From assembly GCA_964016875.1 (NCBI GenBank), contig OZ024718.1, forward strand, positions 3,167,001 to 3,231,000: a DNA stretch of 64,000 bases, read 5' to 3'. The translations under genes were made by a program, and so were the position numbers. This document shows positions 48,142-59,700 of this stretch, piece after piece. Every line of letters starts with the position of its first letter. The stretch's first letter is position 1. Source of the stretch: Fallopia convolvulus. Taxonomy: Eukaryota > Streptophyta > Magnoliopsida > Caryophyllales > Polygonaceae. Below the pieces are notes generated by a model. It saw only the letters and a list, made by a program, of their open reading frames with translations, searched no databases and had not been told where the DNA came from.

Positions 48142-49095
48142 TGTAACACTCCATCTTTACAACGAGGCGTTACTCGGTAGTAGACCTCACCAAGTACTAC
48201 CTAGGCTAGTTTGACAACGAGTTCACTTGGATCTTACAACTCGGACACGACGAGAAAACATAAATAAAACATCCAACCTGTATTTATAAAATCCAAGTAT
48301 AAAAACATGCATGAAACCCCAAACAACATAACTTATAACACCACTTGGAAACATTTCCTTAACATATCATTACCATTTCTTTATCAAAACCACACAATAT
48401 ACAAAAAGATAGAAAACAGAGAATCCACAAATCTCCCAACTGAACCCAACCTAATGACACGATCTTCAACGACTTGTTCCATCATTCGGCCAAGGTTCCA
48501 TCATATCATGGATCCCTTGTCTTTACCTGTAACTGAAAAACAAGTCCCCGAAGGGTCAGTTGCTATTCTAATCCAAGCTAGATCCATACGTTACTAGGAA
48601 GACAGTTTACAAACCAATCAAGTTCCTAACACACATGTGCAAGGTTCACATGAATACAACACAATCAATTCTAAATCCATACTTAACTTCCCATTGATCT
48701 CACACACACAAACCACACATCACACATACACACATTCATACACATAAGTCCAAAAACAACAATACAACCATTCGCTCACTGTTCCATATCAACCCTGCGT
48801 CTCAGGTGCCGAGGTGCGACCTCCCACCCTTCACAATTCAACGCTCCTTACCCCGAGTCAGCCTCCACTGGAGCACTGCCCAAAACACATATATCATTTC
48901 TTTTGAAGGGGCACGATTTTCAATCTGTCACACAAATCATATGTAGTCGTCACAGCTTCACAAGGACTACACACATGGCCATACTGAAAACAATACCAAC
49001 ACAGAAAATATATTCAAAAACTCCATATCCGATGAAAAATCCATTGAAAATCATTTTCCCACATATCACACACAAAGAACAAATATTACACACAT
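48142..49095. mobile_element. Candidate Ty3/gypsy LTR fragment
   Basis: Starts TGTAACACTCCATC, the common opening of plant chromovirus LTRs. Downstream GC-richer phrases (GTGCCGAGGTGCGACC, CCCGAGTCAGCCTCC at 48800-48870) are of the kind seen in such LTRs. No second copy, PBS or clear end was found. Confidence 0.38.
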
Positions 49096-49108
49096 AAATG
49101 GAACACGT

Positions 49109-49184
49109 AATCGCTGGTGACTAGACGAGCCATATGATCAGAAACTCGATTGATTGGAATCAAGAGAGAGAGCTAAGCGGATCA
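49109..49184. pseudogene. Relic of ACX exon 1, rearranged
   Basis: 49111-49147 (TCGCTGGTGACTAGACGAGC then CATATGATCAGAAACTC) matches the end of ACX exon 1. 49148-49184 (GATTGATTGGAATCAAGAGA then GAGAGCTAAGCGGATC) matches the adjoining intron 1 start. The order is swapped relative to the intact genes, as if permuted from a tandem copy. Confidence 0.5.
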
Positions 49185-49350
49185 AACATAACGTTGTTTT
49201 TGTTGACTGTCCACATAGCCACTTTTTGTACCGCTTCTATGAACATTGCCATATTTCTATTATTCTTTACATGTTTGGTTATCATTACGTGTGCACATAT
49301 TAAGCATAGACTCCACCAGAATATTAACGTGTCGAGTTCTTGTTTTATTA

Positions 49351-49694
49351 GAGCAACCATAATAGGTTTTCCAAATACTTTTTCAAATTGGGGAAACAAA
49401 AACTATTTTCTCTAAAAAATATTTACTCTAAGTCAAACAGCTTCTCTATTTTAGAGAATGCAACATTGTATAATAAATTATTTATTTATTAATCAAACCA
49501 ATCAAAAATCATTTTTACCCTCTCTCTCCATTATAGATAATTGTCTCATTCCCTAAATTTGGGGAAGAGACTTAATATTTTTGCCTCCTTTCCCATTATA
49601 GAGAACAAAATGGAAAAATTGTTAGATTAAAAACATGCCCCTGCTTTCCAAAAATTCAATTTTCAAGAATTTGGGGAAGCTGTTGGGGTTGCTC
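49351..49694. mobile_element. Harbinger-like MITE, 344 bp
   Basis: The ends GAGCAACCATAATAGG and, inverted, GAGCAACCCCAACAGC are flanked by TTA on both sides (49348-49350 and 49695-49697). This matches the GAGCATCC-type PIF/Harbinger MITEs of eudicots. Confidence 0.72.
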
Positions 49695-49699
49695 TTAAA

Positions 49700-50990
49700 A
49701 TACCTTTGATATCCTCTATTACTTGATAAGGGGTTGTCTGCATACTTAGTAGAGCTAATTTATTCTTTCATTTTACCGACTTTGGAAATTGGAATAGATC
49801 TTCCTGATTTTACCATAATCATCACTTGGTATAAGTATATTTGTCTTTTTACACTTAAAATTTTGTTCAAAAAAACTTGTCATTTTATATATTTTGGATC
49901 CAATTTTCTCACTTTAACTCTTACATTTAATGAAAAATGAACTAAATTTGTTCTATTTTCATTTTTAATGCATAAAGTAAATCTTTAATTAATGACATTT
50001 TTGTCTAATTTAAATTTTTCTTAATATATGTGTCCAACTCTAAAAAGACAAGTAGACCTATACGGAGGGAGTATTAACGTATTAATTTATTTTTCTTATG
50101 ATACATGCTGAAATTGGTGAATTTGTTGATGGGAGTAGTTTAAATGATAATATAAATCAACTGGCTAATCTTGCATTTAGAGGTAGTAGACCTTGTGTTG
50201 CCTTGCGTCCTTACGTACCATAAACTTTTCTAGCTACTTGCCTTCTTGTATATATGTAACTAATGTATCCTAAATTACTTTTTGTTTAGAAGACATTAAT
50301 ATTCTTGAAATTCGTGCAACTCACTCTACTTTTTACGTTTTTCGAGACACTAAAAATCACTTTTCACCCAAAAAACCCTTTCTATCCACAAGTGAAACAA
50401 GGCCTAAGCGTATTGTGCATGTAGACCCCTTGTTGTCATCTTTCTTTAAATTTTTGGTGAGGTTTGATGTATTTTTATGCTTAGTTTATTTGATTGTTAG
50501 CCACCTTACTACACGGAGGGTAAGTTTTATTGGATTTGGCTACAAGATTAAATGGTTTTGGCTGCCATACAAATCTTGGAAATTCTGAAAAGAGTTGGTT
50601 TCAACTTTCAAGTAATTGTTGATGCTCTAGGCAAATGCTTTGCCTTGCTGGCACAAAAGATTTTGGATGCAAAAACACTTGCTAAGATGCATGTAAGGCT
50701 CATAATATTTGCAAATTAAGCTGATGAGAACAATCACTCGCGTTGTTCAAATATTTGGTTTGATGATTTTTACGCATACAATCCCAGTAAACGATGTCTT
50801 AACTATCCTTAAATGACAATTCTAAATAGGGTCAACCCGACCCGTTACGTAACCCGTAAAAAAAATAATTGATATGTGACCCGACTCGTACGTAACCCAA
50901 ATTACGGGTCTCAGGTTTTACCGGTCGGATCATAAATTAACCCATTTACTTGACTTATAAAAATAAAAAAACTTAATAATTTTTTTTTAG
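49700..50990. other. Non-coding; one unrecognised coding-like stretch
   Basis: Mostly AT-rich. About 50553-50715 on the plus strand reads MVLAAIQILEILKRVGFNFQ then VIVDALGKCFALLAQKILDA, ending at a possible donor (CAT|GTAAGG). It is not recognised. 50825-50950 is ACCCGACCCG-type repeat. Confidence 0.25.
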
Positions 50991-50999
50991 ACTAATATT

Positions 51000-51530
51000 T
51001 AAACTTATTCATGGGTTAGCCTAAAGTTAGGTTTAAAATCCTCAAAACCAATATACAAATTTTCGATGTGGGACAAATACTCTCATTCCCACATCAAAAT
51101 TTTGTTGAAATTAAAGTGGAGAGGAATGGAGCTTATAAATTTTAGACTAATATTTAAACTTATTCATATAATGCTTACCTAATGGCTTAGGCCAAAATTA
51201 GGTTTGAAAGCATCAAAACCCATATATCTAAACATATAGCTAATTGGGCTTAAAGAACTTCTATTAAGGGCTTCAACTTACCTTTTTATAACCTTATATT
51301 TTCTTCACTTCCTCCAAATTTCCCGGGAATGGGGCTTATAACAATATAACCCGTAAGTTAAAAAATTCTAACTCGTAACCCGATCTGTAAATTATGGGTC
51401 GGGCACCCAACGTGTAAATTTACGGGTGGATCATGTCAGTTTACGGGTCAAACGGCCTGATGAACAATGCTAATTCTAATACTTCAAAACACATTGGATA
51501 AGCCAGATTACTAGTGATGATACACATAAC
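51000..51530. repeat. Duplicated block flanking J-protein copy 3
   Basis: Parallel to 43740-44395 (GATGTGGGACAAATACTCTC, TTAGGTTTGAAAGC, CTTTTTATAACC). Non-coding. Confidence 0.5.
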
Positions 51531-51722
51531 AAATTCTAAACTATACTACTGACTTTCGTGTCACATGTGATTTGCTGTAAATTAAAACGAGCATATTATT
51601 CGGATGTTTACTTCTTTAACCCTATACAAATTCTAAACTATACTACTGACTTTCGTGTCACATGTGATTTGTTGTAAATTAAAACGAGCATATTATTCTG
51701 ATGTTTACTTCTGTTACCCTAT
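51529..51722. repeat. 97-bp direct tandem duplication
   Basis: A segment beginning ACAAATTCTAAACTATAC and ending ACCCTAT is repeated head-to-tail with few changes. It is the 3' flank of J-protein copy 3. Confidence 0.8.
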
Positions 51723-52375
51723 GAGGGTAACCACACCTGCACACCGAATAAAATTTACCATCGACATTGTTTGAACCCGCCTGACCACTTCTTGTTTCAG
51801 TTGAGGCCATGCTTGGCTCAGCCTTTTGTTGTGGGTCAACCCGATCACTTCTTGTAGTAAAGGTTTTACTGCCTTTGTTGAGTTGATATGCAGTAGAGGC
51901 TTTGTTGGCTTTGTTGGGTTGAGAGGCTTGTTTCTCAACAATGATATAACTTGCTCCACAACTTGATTTACAAACTGAATTGTCATGTTAGCCCGAGAAA
52001 AAATACTTTTATCCGAATGCACTCTTAGAGATAGCCGCTTTTTCTGTCAATGAATTTCAATTGGGGCATCCTCTAGGGTTACCCCAAAACCCCATGTCAA
52101 TCGGATCTTTTTGCCTTTTCACAAATTAAGATTGATTCCACCATATTGGAAAATATAATCCTCCTTTTTGAATTGTTTTTCAACTAGATCCTTATATTTT
52201 GTTGACGTGGTTTACTTTGGCCTTTTTGAATTGTTTTTCAACTAGATCCTTATATTTTGTTGACGTGGTTTACTTTGGCATGTTTTAGAGAAGTAATTTT
52301 TGAATTGTTTTTCAAGTAGATCCTTATATTAAAGTGTTTGTAGTTGTTTTTGTTGACGTGGTTTCAATACCAGTT
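51700..52375 (-). pseudogene. J-protein-like pseudogene copy 3
   Basis: Minus-strand remains in the same order as copies 1 and 2: LQ-rich N-terminus, J-domain remnant (LRVHSDKSIFSRANMTIQF, HPD changed to HSD), SKP/T-rich linker and KFIRCAGVVTL tail. The N-terminal region contains a direct duplication of about 62 bases (TTTTTGAATTGTTTTTCAAC ... TTTACTTTGG, about 52160-52280). Clearly non-functional. Confidence 0.62.
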
Positions 52376-52839
52376 ATGCAAACATGTGGTTTAACTTAAC
52401 GCATTGGGTTGTATGTGGCACTAAATACACAAAGAGAAAGAGTTTAGGCTATTGAAACCCGAAAATAATACGCGATAAGTACGAGATTTATATAACAAAT
52501 TGATTTTCGTACATAGATTATCCCCATATTTATACATAATGAGCTTCTTGCTTGCATCTTGGATGTTCGATGTGGGATGAACTATGTACAATAGTTTGCA
52601 AATTTACTTAGCCTTTAAGCTAGATCCTTGGCAGCTTATTATTGGAGGACCAAAGGACAAGCTTGTTTCTTCATCATGCGCTAGTGACGATTTTATATAG
52701 GTAAGAGATGGAAGTTTATTTTGGAAGGGTTCATGATTTTAGCAAGGATTAAACGACAGAGTTAAATGGGTGATTGTATTTTAACAATCATCTCCCCAAG
52801 CTAACTTCAACATACATGCCAATGAGCTCATACACTTTC

Positions 52840-54809
52840 TGATACGTTATAATTATTATTTTAGGGATTATTTATAAAATTTAATTAGTGTATTTTTATA
52901 GAGAGTTTTATGATACTCCTTCTTGGGTTTCTTTATAGTTCTTTCCCGGGACGCTTTATTTTAATTGTTAGGGCTTACTATTAGGGTTAGAGATTATTAT
53001 TATATATACTCCTTTTGTATTCTAGAAAGTTTAATGAAGGAATGAAGAAAATAATTATCCCCAAACCCTAATATCCTCCTTCTCATTCTACGCTCTTTCT
53101 GTCTTCTCCCCTATCTCATTTGAGTCACTCTTCATCCCCGACTTTGGCCCTTCTTTCCTTCACCCGGCTACTTTATTCATTAAATACGATACGAGATATA
53201 TACGGTTTTGTATCAATTGGTGCTTTCATTCCTTGAACCATGTCTAACGATGGAGATATGAAGCGTCTACTAGAGTTATTACAAGGCACTCTGTATGTTC
53301 ATATTCATGAAGAAATCTACCCTGTTTCTTGCAACGTATTACAACAAGTGTTTTTTGTCTTCGGAATAATAGAGGATCTTGAGAGAATAAGCCCGGACTC
53401 AGGGTTTCGACTTCGTTTCAAGAACGTAGAATCCGTCATCGATGCTTTCAAATCTTATAACGCAAGATGCATCTATGATGGATGTTGTCGTATGGAATAG
53501 TTCCCTGATGATTGAAATCAGCGAAGTACTAGACGAGATGGCAATTCCTCTAGAAGATGCGAACGGCTCGTCGCGAAACCCTATCCCTGCGGCCGCGGCT
53601 ACCAATCTAGCGCCCGCGGTTTTGACGCCAGCGACAACGGTTTCACCGCGAGCACCCGCGCCCGCGACCAGCGTCCCTCGCACCCGCGGCCATCCCTCCG
53701 GCACCCGCGGCCATCCCTCCGGCACCGGCGGTTTTGTCCTTTGCAACCTTCGTTTGCCCTTGCTCGACGCCTGCAGATCTAAATCCTAAAAGTCTTGGCG
53801 TCGATACGGAAACACAGGAGACGGAAGCGTCAAAATCAAATATTAATTCCGTTGAGGTACATATCGATTTATTTGATAATTCAATTCGATACTTCAGTTG
53901 ATGTGGTAGAGTTCAGTTTAGGTGAGATCAAGTTGGACTCCATTGCGTTTTTGGACATTTCAGACATTCCTGACAAGCCGGCATGGTGGGAAGGCAACTT
54001 GGGTTTTGACCCAGGAATTTTGGGCATGAGCATGTCAAAGGGTCTTCAGTTGTTTTTGTTTGATGTTCCAATGAAGAAATGTTTGGACATCACCGAGTGG
54101 TTGGATGGGTCGTAGTAATGGGATTCAACAGCCAAGGCTTGTACTCGATGCGGGCACTGACAGGCATGCGTCAGTGTATGGAGAATTGATTTTTGATCCC
54201 GATGGTAGTGGGAAATCTGAGTTTATATTGATTACTCAAGAATTGATAAATACACAGGAAGTGTCTCAGCTCAAAATCAACTTGCTTTCATTTACTTGGT
54301 TGAAACAGAAGATTGAGGTTATTGTGTGGGTATTTGATCCTGGAGGAACACGTTTACAACAACGACGCATGATTTCTCTTCCTAATTTCCGACTTGAGGA
54401 CAAGTCAATTGTCAACGGGGGAGAATTGATACGTTATAGTTATTATTTTAGGGATTATTTATAGTATTTAATTAATGTATTTTTATACAGAGTTTTATAA
54501 TACTCCTTCTCAGGTTTTCTTTACGGTTCTTTCCCGCGACGCTTTATTTGAACCGTTAGGGCTTACTGTTAGGGTTAGAGATTATTATTATATATACAGT
54601 ACTCCTTTTGTATTCTCGAAAGTTTTATGAAGGAATGAAGAAAACAATTATCCCCAAACCCTAATCTCCTCCTTCTCATTCTACGCTTCTTTCTGTCTTC
54701 TCCCCTATCTCATCTGAGTCACTCTTCATCCCCGGCTTTGTCCATTCTTACCTTCACCCGGCTACTTTATTCATTAAATACGATACGAGATTTATACGGT
54801 TTCGTATCA
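52840..54809 (+). mobile_element. Short LTR retroelement with no reverse transcriptase
   Basis: The 5' LTR is 52840-53215 and the 3' LTR 54427-54809, each starting TGATACGTTATA and ending CGTATCA or TGTATCA. The PBS-like TTGGTGCTTTCATTCC follows the 5' LTR, and a purine tract (GGGGGAGAAT) precedes the 3' LTR. The left flank is CTTTC and the right flank CTTCA, consistent with a degraded 5-bp duplication when compared with the empty paralogue CACTTTCATCAGGG at about 47290. The 1.2-kb interior encodes no gag, protease, integrase or RT that I can see. The LTRs have diverged visibly, so it is not young. Confidence 0.82.
53240..53500 (+). pseudogene. RRM-like reading frame inside the LTR element
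   Basis: 86 codons starting MSNDGDMKRLLELLQGTLYV. The order IYPVSCNVLQQVFFVFGIIE, GFRLRFKNVESVIDAF and IYDGCCRME follows the pattern of RNA recognition motifs in polypyrimidine tract-binding proteins (YPVT..VLHQVFS.FG, GFQALVQ...A, IYDGCC.L). After a stop, further frames at 53795-54115 and 54105-54464 (KPAWWEGNLGFDPGILG, RLVLDAGTDRHASVYGEL) are unrecognised. It may be a captured host exon or a degenerate element-encoded RNA-binding protein. Confidence 0.5.
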
Positions 54810-54810
54810 C

Positions 54811-55130
54811 CAGGGGTGGCCCGGGGCATGTGCAAGGCGTGCATTTGCACAGGGCCCCAAAATTAAGTAGGGCCCTAAAATTACGCCGCCTAATATTATT
54901 ATATAATAAAAGTTTAAAATTTATAGATAAATTAAAATAGATTGCTTAATTGTTTTGTGAATAAAAAAAATAACATAGATTTTATAATAAAAAGTTTAAA
55001 TTTTTTAGATAAATTAAAGTAGATTGCTTAATTGGTTTGTGAACAAAAAAAAATAACATAGATTTTATGTATAAATTTTGTCAACAATATTTATTTTAAA
55101 CAGGTCCCCGTAAGTCATTGGACGCCTCTG
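54811..55130. mobile_element. hAT-like non-autonomous element, 320 bp
   Basis: The ends CAGGGGTGGCCCGGGG and, inverted, CAGAGGCGTCC are flanked by an exact 8-bp duplication CGTATCAC (54803-54810 and 55131-55138). The 8-bp target site is diagnostic of hAT. It inserted exactly at the outer edge of the 3' LTR of the preceding retroelement. The interior has two direct copies of AGATTGCTTAATTG. Confidence 0.9.
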
Positions 55131-55466
55131 CGTATCACCTTCATCGGGGCTTTCGAGTGCCAAAACTTCAAGAATAATATCTGTAACAATTCAGAAGTTT
55201 ACATAGCCTAAACTTAAAAAAATCCAACTTAAAACAATTTAAAATCTATTGGTATGAAATCTATAGCAAGGCAAGAGAAAACACCGAAATCAGACAACAA
55301 GATATTGAAAATTATGCAAATTGGATACAAAATTGTGCATATGCAGACCTGCAATCACACCTTCCCGAAAGCATATAATTGCTAATGCACAATAGCTCAA
55401 AACAAGGATTAAGGAACATAAGCGTGCATTATAATAAAACCTAAAACTTAATGGTATACTTCTACA

Positions 55467-56061
55467 CAGGCCCGGCCCAGAGGGTGGGGCAGGGTGGGCG
55501 CAAGCCCAGGACCCATAAATTTTAGGGGCCCAAAATTTTTAAAATATAGTATATATAAAAAAGTGTTTAAAACATCATAAATTATAAGTTGGTCTAGTGA
55601 AATAGTGTTCTTATCGTCTTGGGTTCAAATCCCACCACTTTAACTATATTAATTTTTAAATGTGGGCCTTATTATATATCTTTTATTTAATTTATTTTTT
55701 TTTACTATTAATCAATTAGTGTAGTCATGTATTACCATAGTTATTGTAAATGATTCTTATTTATATAATTGTCTATATTGGTTACTTTTTATTAGATTTA
55801 AAATATACGGCATATGCATTTAAAAAAATCTTATTTCTTTTATTCATACATTGTTATATGATGATAGTACCCAATTTTACGTATGTAATTAAGTTAAATT
55901 TAGCAAATTATTTTATAAATTCTTCGTATCTTAATATTATAACAAGAACAAATTTATACGAAAGTATTATAAAATTTTACGAAAAATGTCTAAAAATTAT
56001 ATAAAAAGGGTCCTTTTATTGTAATTCGCTCCAGGCATCTAAAATGTATGGACCGGCCCTG
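55467..56061. mobile_element. hAT-like non-autonomous element, 595 bp, with tRNA-like segment
   Basis: The ends CAGGCCCGGCCCAGAG and, inverted, CAGGGCCGGTCCATAC are flanked by an exact 8-bp duplication CTTCTACA (55459-55466 and 56062-56069). The paralogue at about 47893 (TATACCTCTACATCTTGC) is the empty site. Inside, 55585-55645 (TTGGTCTAGTGAAATAG and GGGTTCAAATCCC) looks like Pol III A and B boxes. No transposase. Confidence 0.9.
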
Positions 56062-56496
56062 CTTCTACATCTTGCAGATATATCACCTGTGAAGAAATAA
56101 ACAATCTCACTCCTCCACATCAAATAAGAAGAGCTTCTCCTAGCCCATCAGCCTTGTTTTTCGTCTTTTTTACCCCAATGCCATGCCAGGGTAAACAAGT
56201 TCTATTGCAAGAGGTGACAAATTTTCATCTTCTTGACAATCGGCCTCTCCTTAGTCCCCTCATTGGGGTCCTAGAAGTGCTTAATAGTATGCCCATTCAT
56301 TTTAGTATTTTGTTTATTGAAAGATCAGAGAAGCGTAAAGTTGGGAGAATTTCCTCTGCCTTTCATTAACCAAAAGATTACATTATATACTAGTATAGCT
56401 TGACCTAACTTGGGCCAAAAGCCATTTACATAAGGATAAGATATTAACAACATATTCACAATATCTATTGCCTAATATATTTCTCAATACTCCCCC

Positions 56497-59364
56497 TCAA
56501 GTTGGAGCATGCAAATCACGTATGCCCAACTTGCCCAAGAGATAAAGAAATTGTTGTTTGCCAAGTGCCTTTGTAAAGATATCTGCCAGCTGCTCAGAGG
56601 ATCGAACAAAAGATGTAGAAATGCACCCTGCTCGAATCAAATCACGCACAAAATGACAGTCAATCTCAATGTGTTTTGTGCGTTCATGGAAAATCGGGTT
56701 AGCCGCAATGTGCAAGGCAGATTGGCTATCACAAACAAGCTTCATGGGAGTTGTGTGTAAATAGCCAAGGTCACGAATGAAAGCTTTGAGCCAGAGAAGC
56801 TCACAAGCAGCATAAGCCATAGATCTATATTCGGCTTCAACAGAAGACCGAGAAACCGTAGCTTGCTTTTTAGTCTTCCATGAAATAGGAGAGTCACCAA
56901 GAGTCACAAAATAGCCGGTAAGAGAACGTCTACTGATGGGACAGGCAGCCCAATCAGAATCACAATAAGCAGTTAGCTCCAAAGAACTCTTACGAGAAAG
57001 AATAAGACCTTGTCCGGGATGACCTTTAATGTAATGAAGAACACGAAGGGCCGCCTGCCAGTGAGCATCCTTAGGAGATTGTATAAACTGTGACAGAATG
57101 TGGACAGAATAACACAACTCCGGACGAGTGATAGTAAGGTATATCAGGCGGCCAATAAGACGACGATATCGATCAGGATAAGCAAAATCCGGCCCATCAA
57201 CGGACGCTAGATCATGATTCTGTGGCATAGGAAAATCGGCTGGCTTGGCACCCAATAAACCAGCTTCAGAAAGAATGTCCAAAGCATACTTGCGTTGAGA
57301 TAAGTATAGACCATCTGTTCCATGAGCAACTTCAAGACCCATAAAATATTTCAAAAGCCCTAAGTCTTTCATGTGAAAACAAGAACTTAAATATGCTTTC
57401 AAACGATCAATATCAGAAGCATGACTACCGGCAATAATAAGGTCATCGATATACACTAAAACATGAAGAGTAATGTTGTGATGAACATAAGAAAATAGCG
57501 AATAATCAGCGTAAGACTGAATAAAGCCGAAAGCAAGCAAAGCAGAGGCAAGTTTAGCAAACCAGTTTCGAGGAGCTTGTCGTAAGCCGTAGAGAGACTT
57601 CTTGAGTTTGCAAACCTTTCCGGCAGGAGCTGTAAAGCCAGGAGGTGGAGTCATATAGACCTCTTCATCAAGGTCGCCATGCAAAAAGGCGTTATGCACG
57701 TCCATTTGATGAAGAGACCATCCACGAATAGCAGCCACAGAGAGAAAAACGCGAACAGAAGTCATTTTAGCAACATGAGCAAATGTTTCAGTAAAATCAA
57801 CACCCTCAATCTGTTTGTTTCCTAGAACAACAAGACGGGCTTTGTATCGTTCAATAGTACCATCGGATTTATACTTAATGCGATAAACCCATTTGCAACC
57901 AATCGGTTTCTTTCCGGCAGGCAAGATAGCAAGAGACCAAGTCCCATTTTTGTCCAAAGCATCGAGTTCCGCACTCATTGCTGCACGCCAGGAATCAGAT
58001 TGTGCAGCCTCGGAATAAGAACGAGGCTCAGAAGAGGCAGCAACGGCGGCCAAAAACTGAGTATGAGCAGCCGAAAAATTAGTACAAGAGACATAATTCA
58101 CTAAAGGATAAGGTGTACCTGAGGGCGATGTCAGGGTGGTCAATGGCGCAGCTAGAGGGGGGTCTTTGCACTGAAGTGTGGTACAAACAAAACCACGAAG
58201 ACGAGTCGACGGTTGACGAACTCGCTCACTGCGACGAACTGTAGGCGGAGTCTGAGGGGGCTGCACAACATCAGTAGCAGCAGATGGAGTTACAGAACTC
58301 CCCCTGAAGTCGTCAGCAAAATCAGATACATCTGATTCATAGATGGCGGGGCTCAAATCAAGCACAAGATCAGAACCGGTCGCATTATGGTTCGGGCGAG
58401 ACTCCAAATCAGCATAAGGAAAATTATTCTCATCAAATATTACGTCCCTGGAGTAAAAGAACGTCTTTGTATCAAGGTCAAACAAACGCCATGCTTTCTT
58501 TCCGTATGGATAGCCCAAAAATACACAACGGCGAGTACGAAAAGCAAATTTGTCCATGGTTTTGGGTTGTTTAGAAGCAAAACAGAGACATCCAAAGACC
58601 CGCATATGGTCATAAGAAGGAACTCGACCAAATAGTAGTTCAAAAGGAGTTTTGAAAGCAAGTACCTTAGACGGAGTCCGATTAATGAGATATGCTGCAG
58701 TCAACACACATTCGCCCCAAAACGAGAGAGGCAAAGAAGCTTGAAACCGAAGAGCTCTAGCCACATTTAATAAATGCCGGTGTTTACGTTCGACACGGCC
58801 ATTTTGTTGTGGAGTGGCTACACAGGAGGTCTCAAAAATGATGCCTTCTTTCAAAAAGAACTCTTTTAATGGAAGAAATTCAGTCCCATTATCAGTGCGG
58901 AAGCGTTTAATCTTTTTTTGAAATTGATTTTGAGCAAAAGAATGGAAGTTTTGAACCAAGCGAGGTACTTCAGTTTTGCTAGACATCAAATATACCCAAA
59001 CACAACGAGAGTGATCATCCACAATAGTCAGAAAATAGGTAGCACCGCAAGTAGAGGGAACACTGTAAGGGCCCCAAACATCAGCATGAACAAGTTCAAA
59101 TAAATCTTCTGCTTTATTAAAACTTAAATGAAATGTATCTCGGGTTTGTTTGGACATAACACAAATAGAGCAAGGCGTAGAAGAAACATTCTTAACAGAA
59201 TCTAAACAAGGCAAATTCGAAATTGACTGATAGGCAGGATGACCAAGCCGAAGATGCAGTAACTCAGGAGAAATCGATGCAGCAGCAGCAAAGCCGACCC
59301 CATTATTGGTGCAAAGCCAGTAGACCCCCGCTCTAGCTTGACCGACCCCAATCACCGTCCTCAA
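56497..59364 (-). pseudogene. Copia pol: integrase, reverse transcriptase, RNase H
   Basis: The integrase zinc region HLRLGHPAYQSISN then CSICVMSKQ is followed by the catalytic core (LVHADVWGPY, FRTDNGTEFL, TPQQNGRVERKHRHLLNVAR). The RT has KSLYGLRQAPRNW and YIDDLIIAG, and RNase H is near DSDWAACPISRRSL to ADIFTKALGK. 955 codons are open from 59364. The same frame continues upstream through TAG at 59374-59376 into the protease region, so this was one polyprotein cut by a stop. It ends just inside the polypurine tract. Confidence 0.88.
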
Positions 59365-59373
59365 AGTGCGGTC

Positions 59374-59700
59374 CTAAAGCACACAGAGTTTATCAGTAAA
59401 GGTAACAATAAGACTCAAATCAGTAATCAAAGCTCCAAGAGATAAGAGATTGCAATGAAAATTCGGAACAAATAGAACATTGGAAACCGTCATGTCTCCA
59501 AGAACTAGAGTTCCTGCTTTAGTGGCCATGGATTTTGAATCATCGGGCAAAATAATCAAAGATGGAGAAATATCGTGCAGATCAGAAAGAAATTCCTTTC
59601 GGCCCGTCATATGATATGAAGCTCCGGAATCAAGAATCCAGGCCTCAGAGATCTTACCCTGCAATTTATCCTCATCAGAACCTTTAAAACGCAACAGCAT
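59374..59700 (-). pseudogene. Copia protease region
   Basis: AWILDSGASYHMTG contains the aspartic protease DSG triad, followed by VLFVPNFHCNLLSLGAL, the usual copia pattern. In the same frame as gag and pol, but bounded by TAA at 59701-59703 and TAG at 59374-59376. Either two nonsense mutations or, less likely, stop codons read through in translation. Confidence 0.85.
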
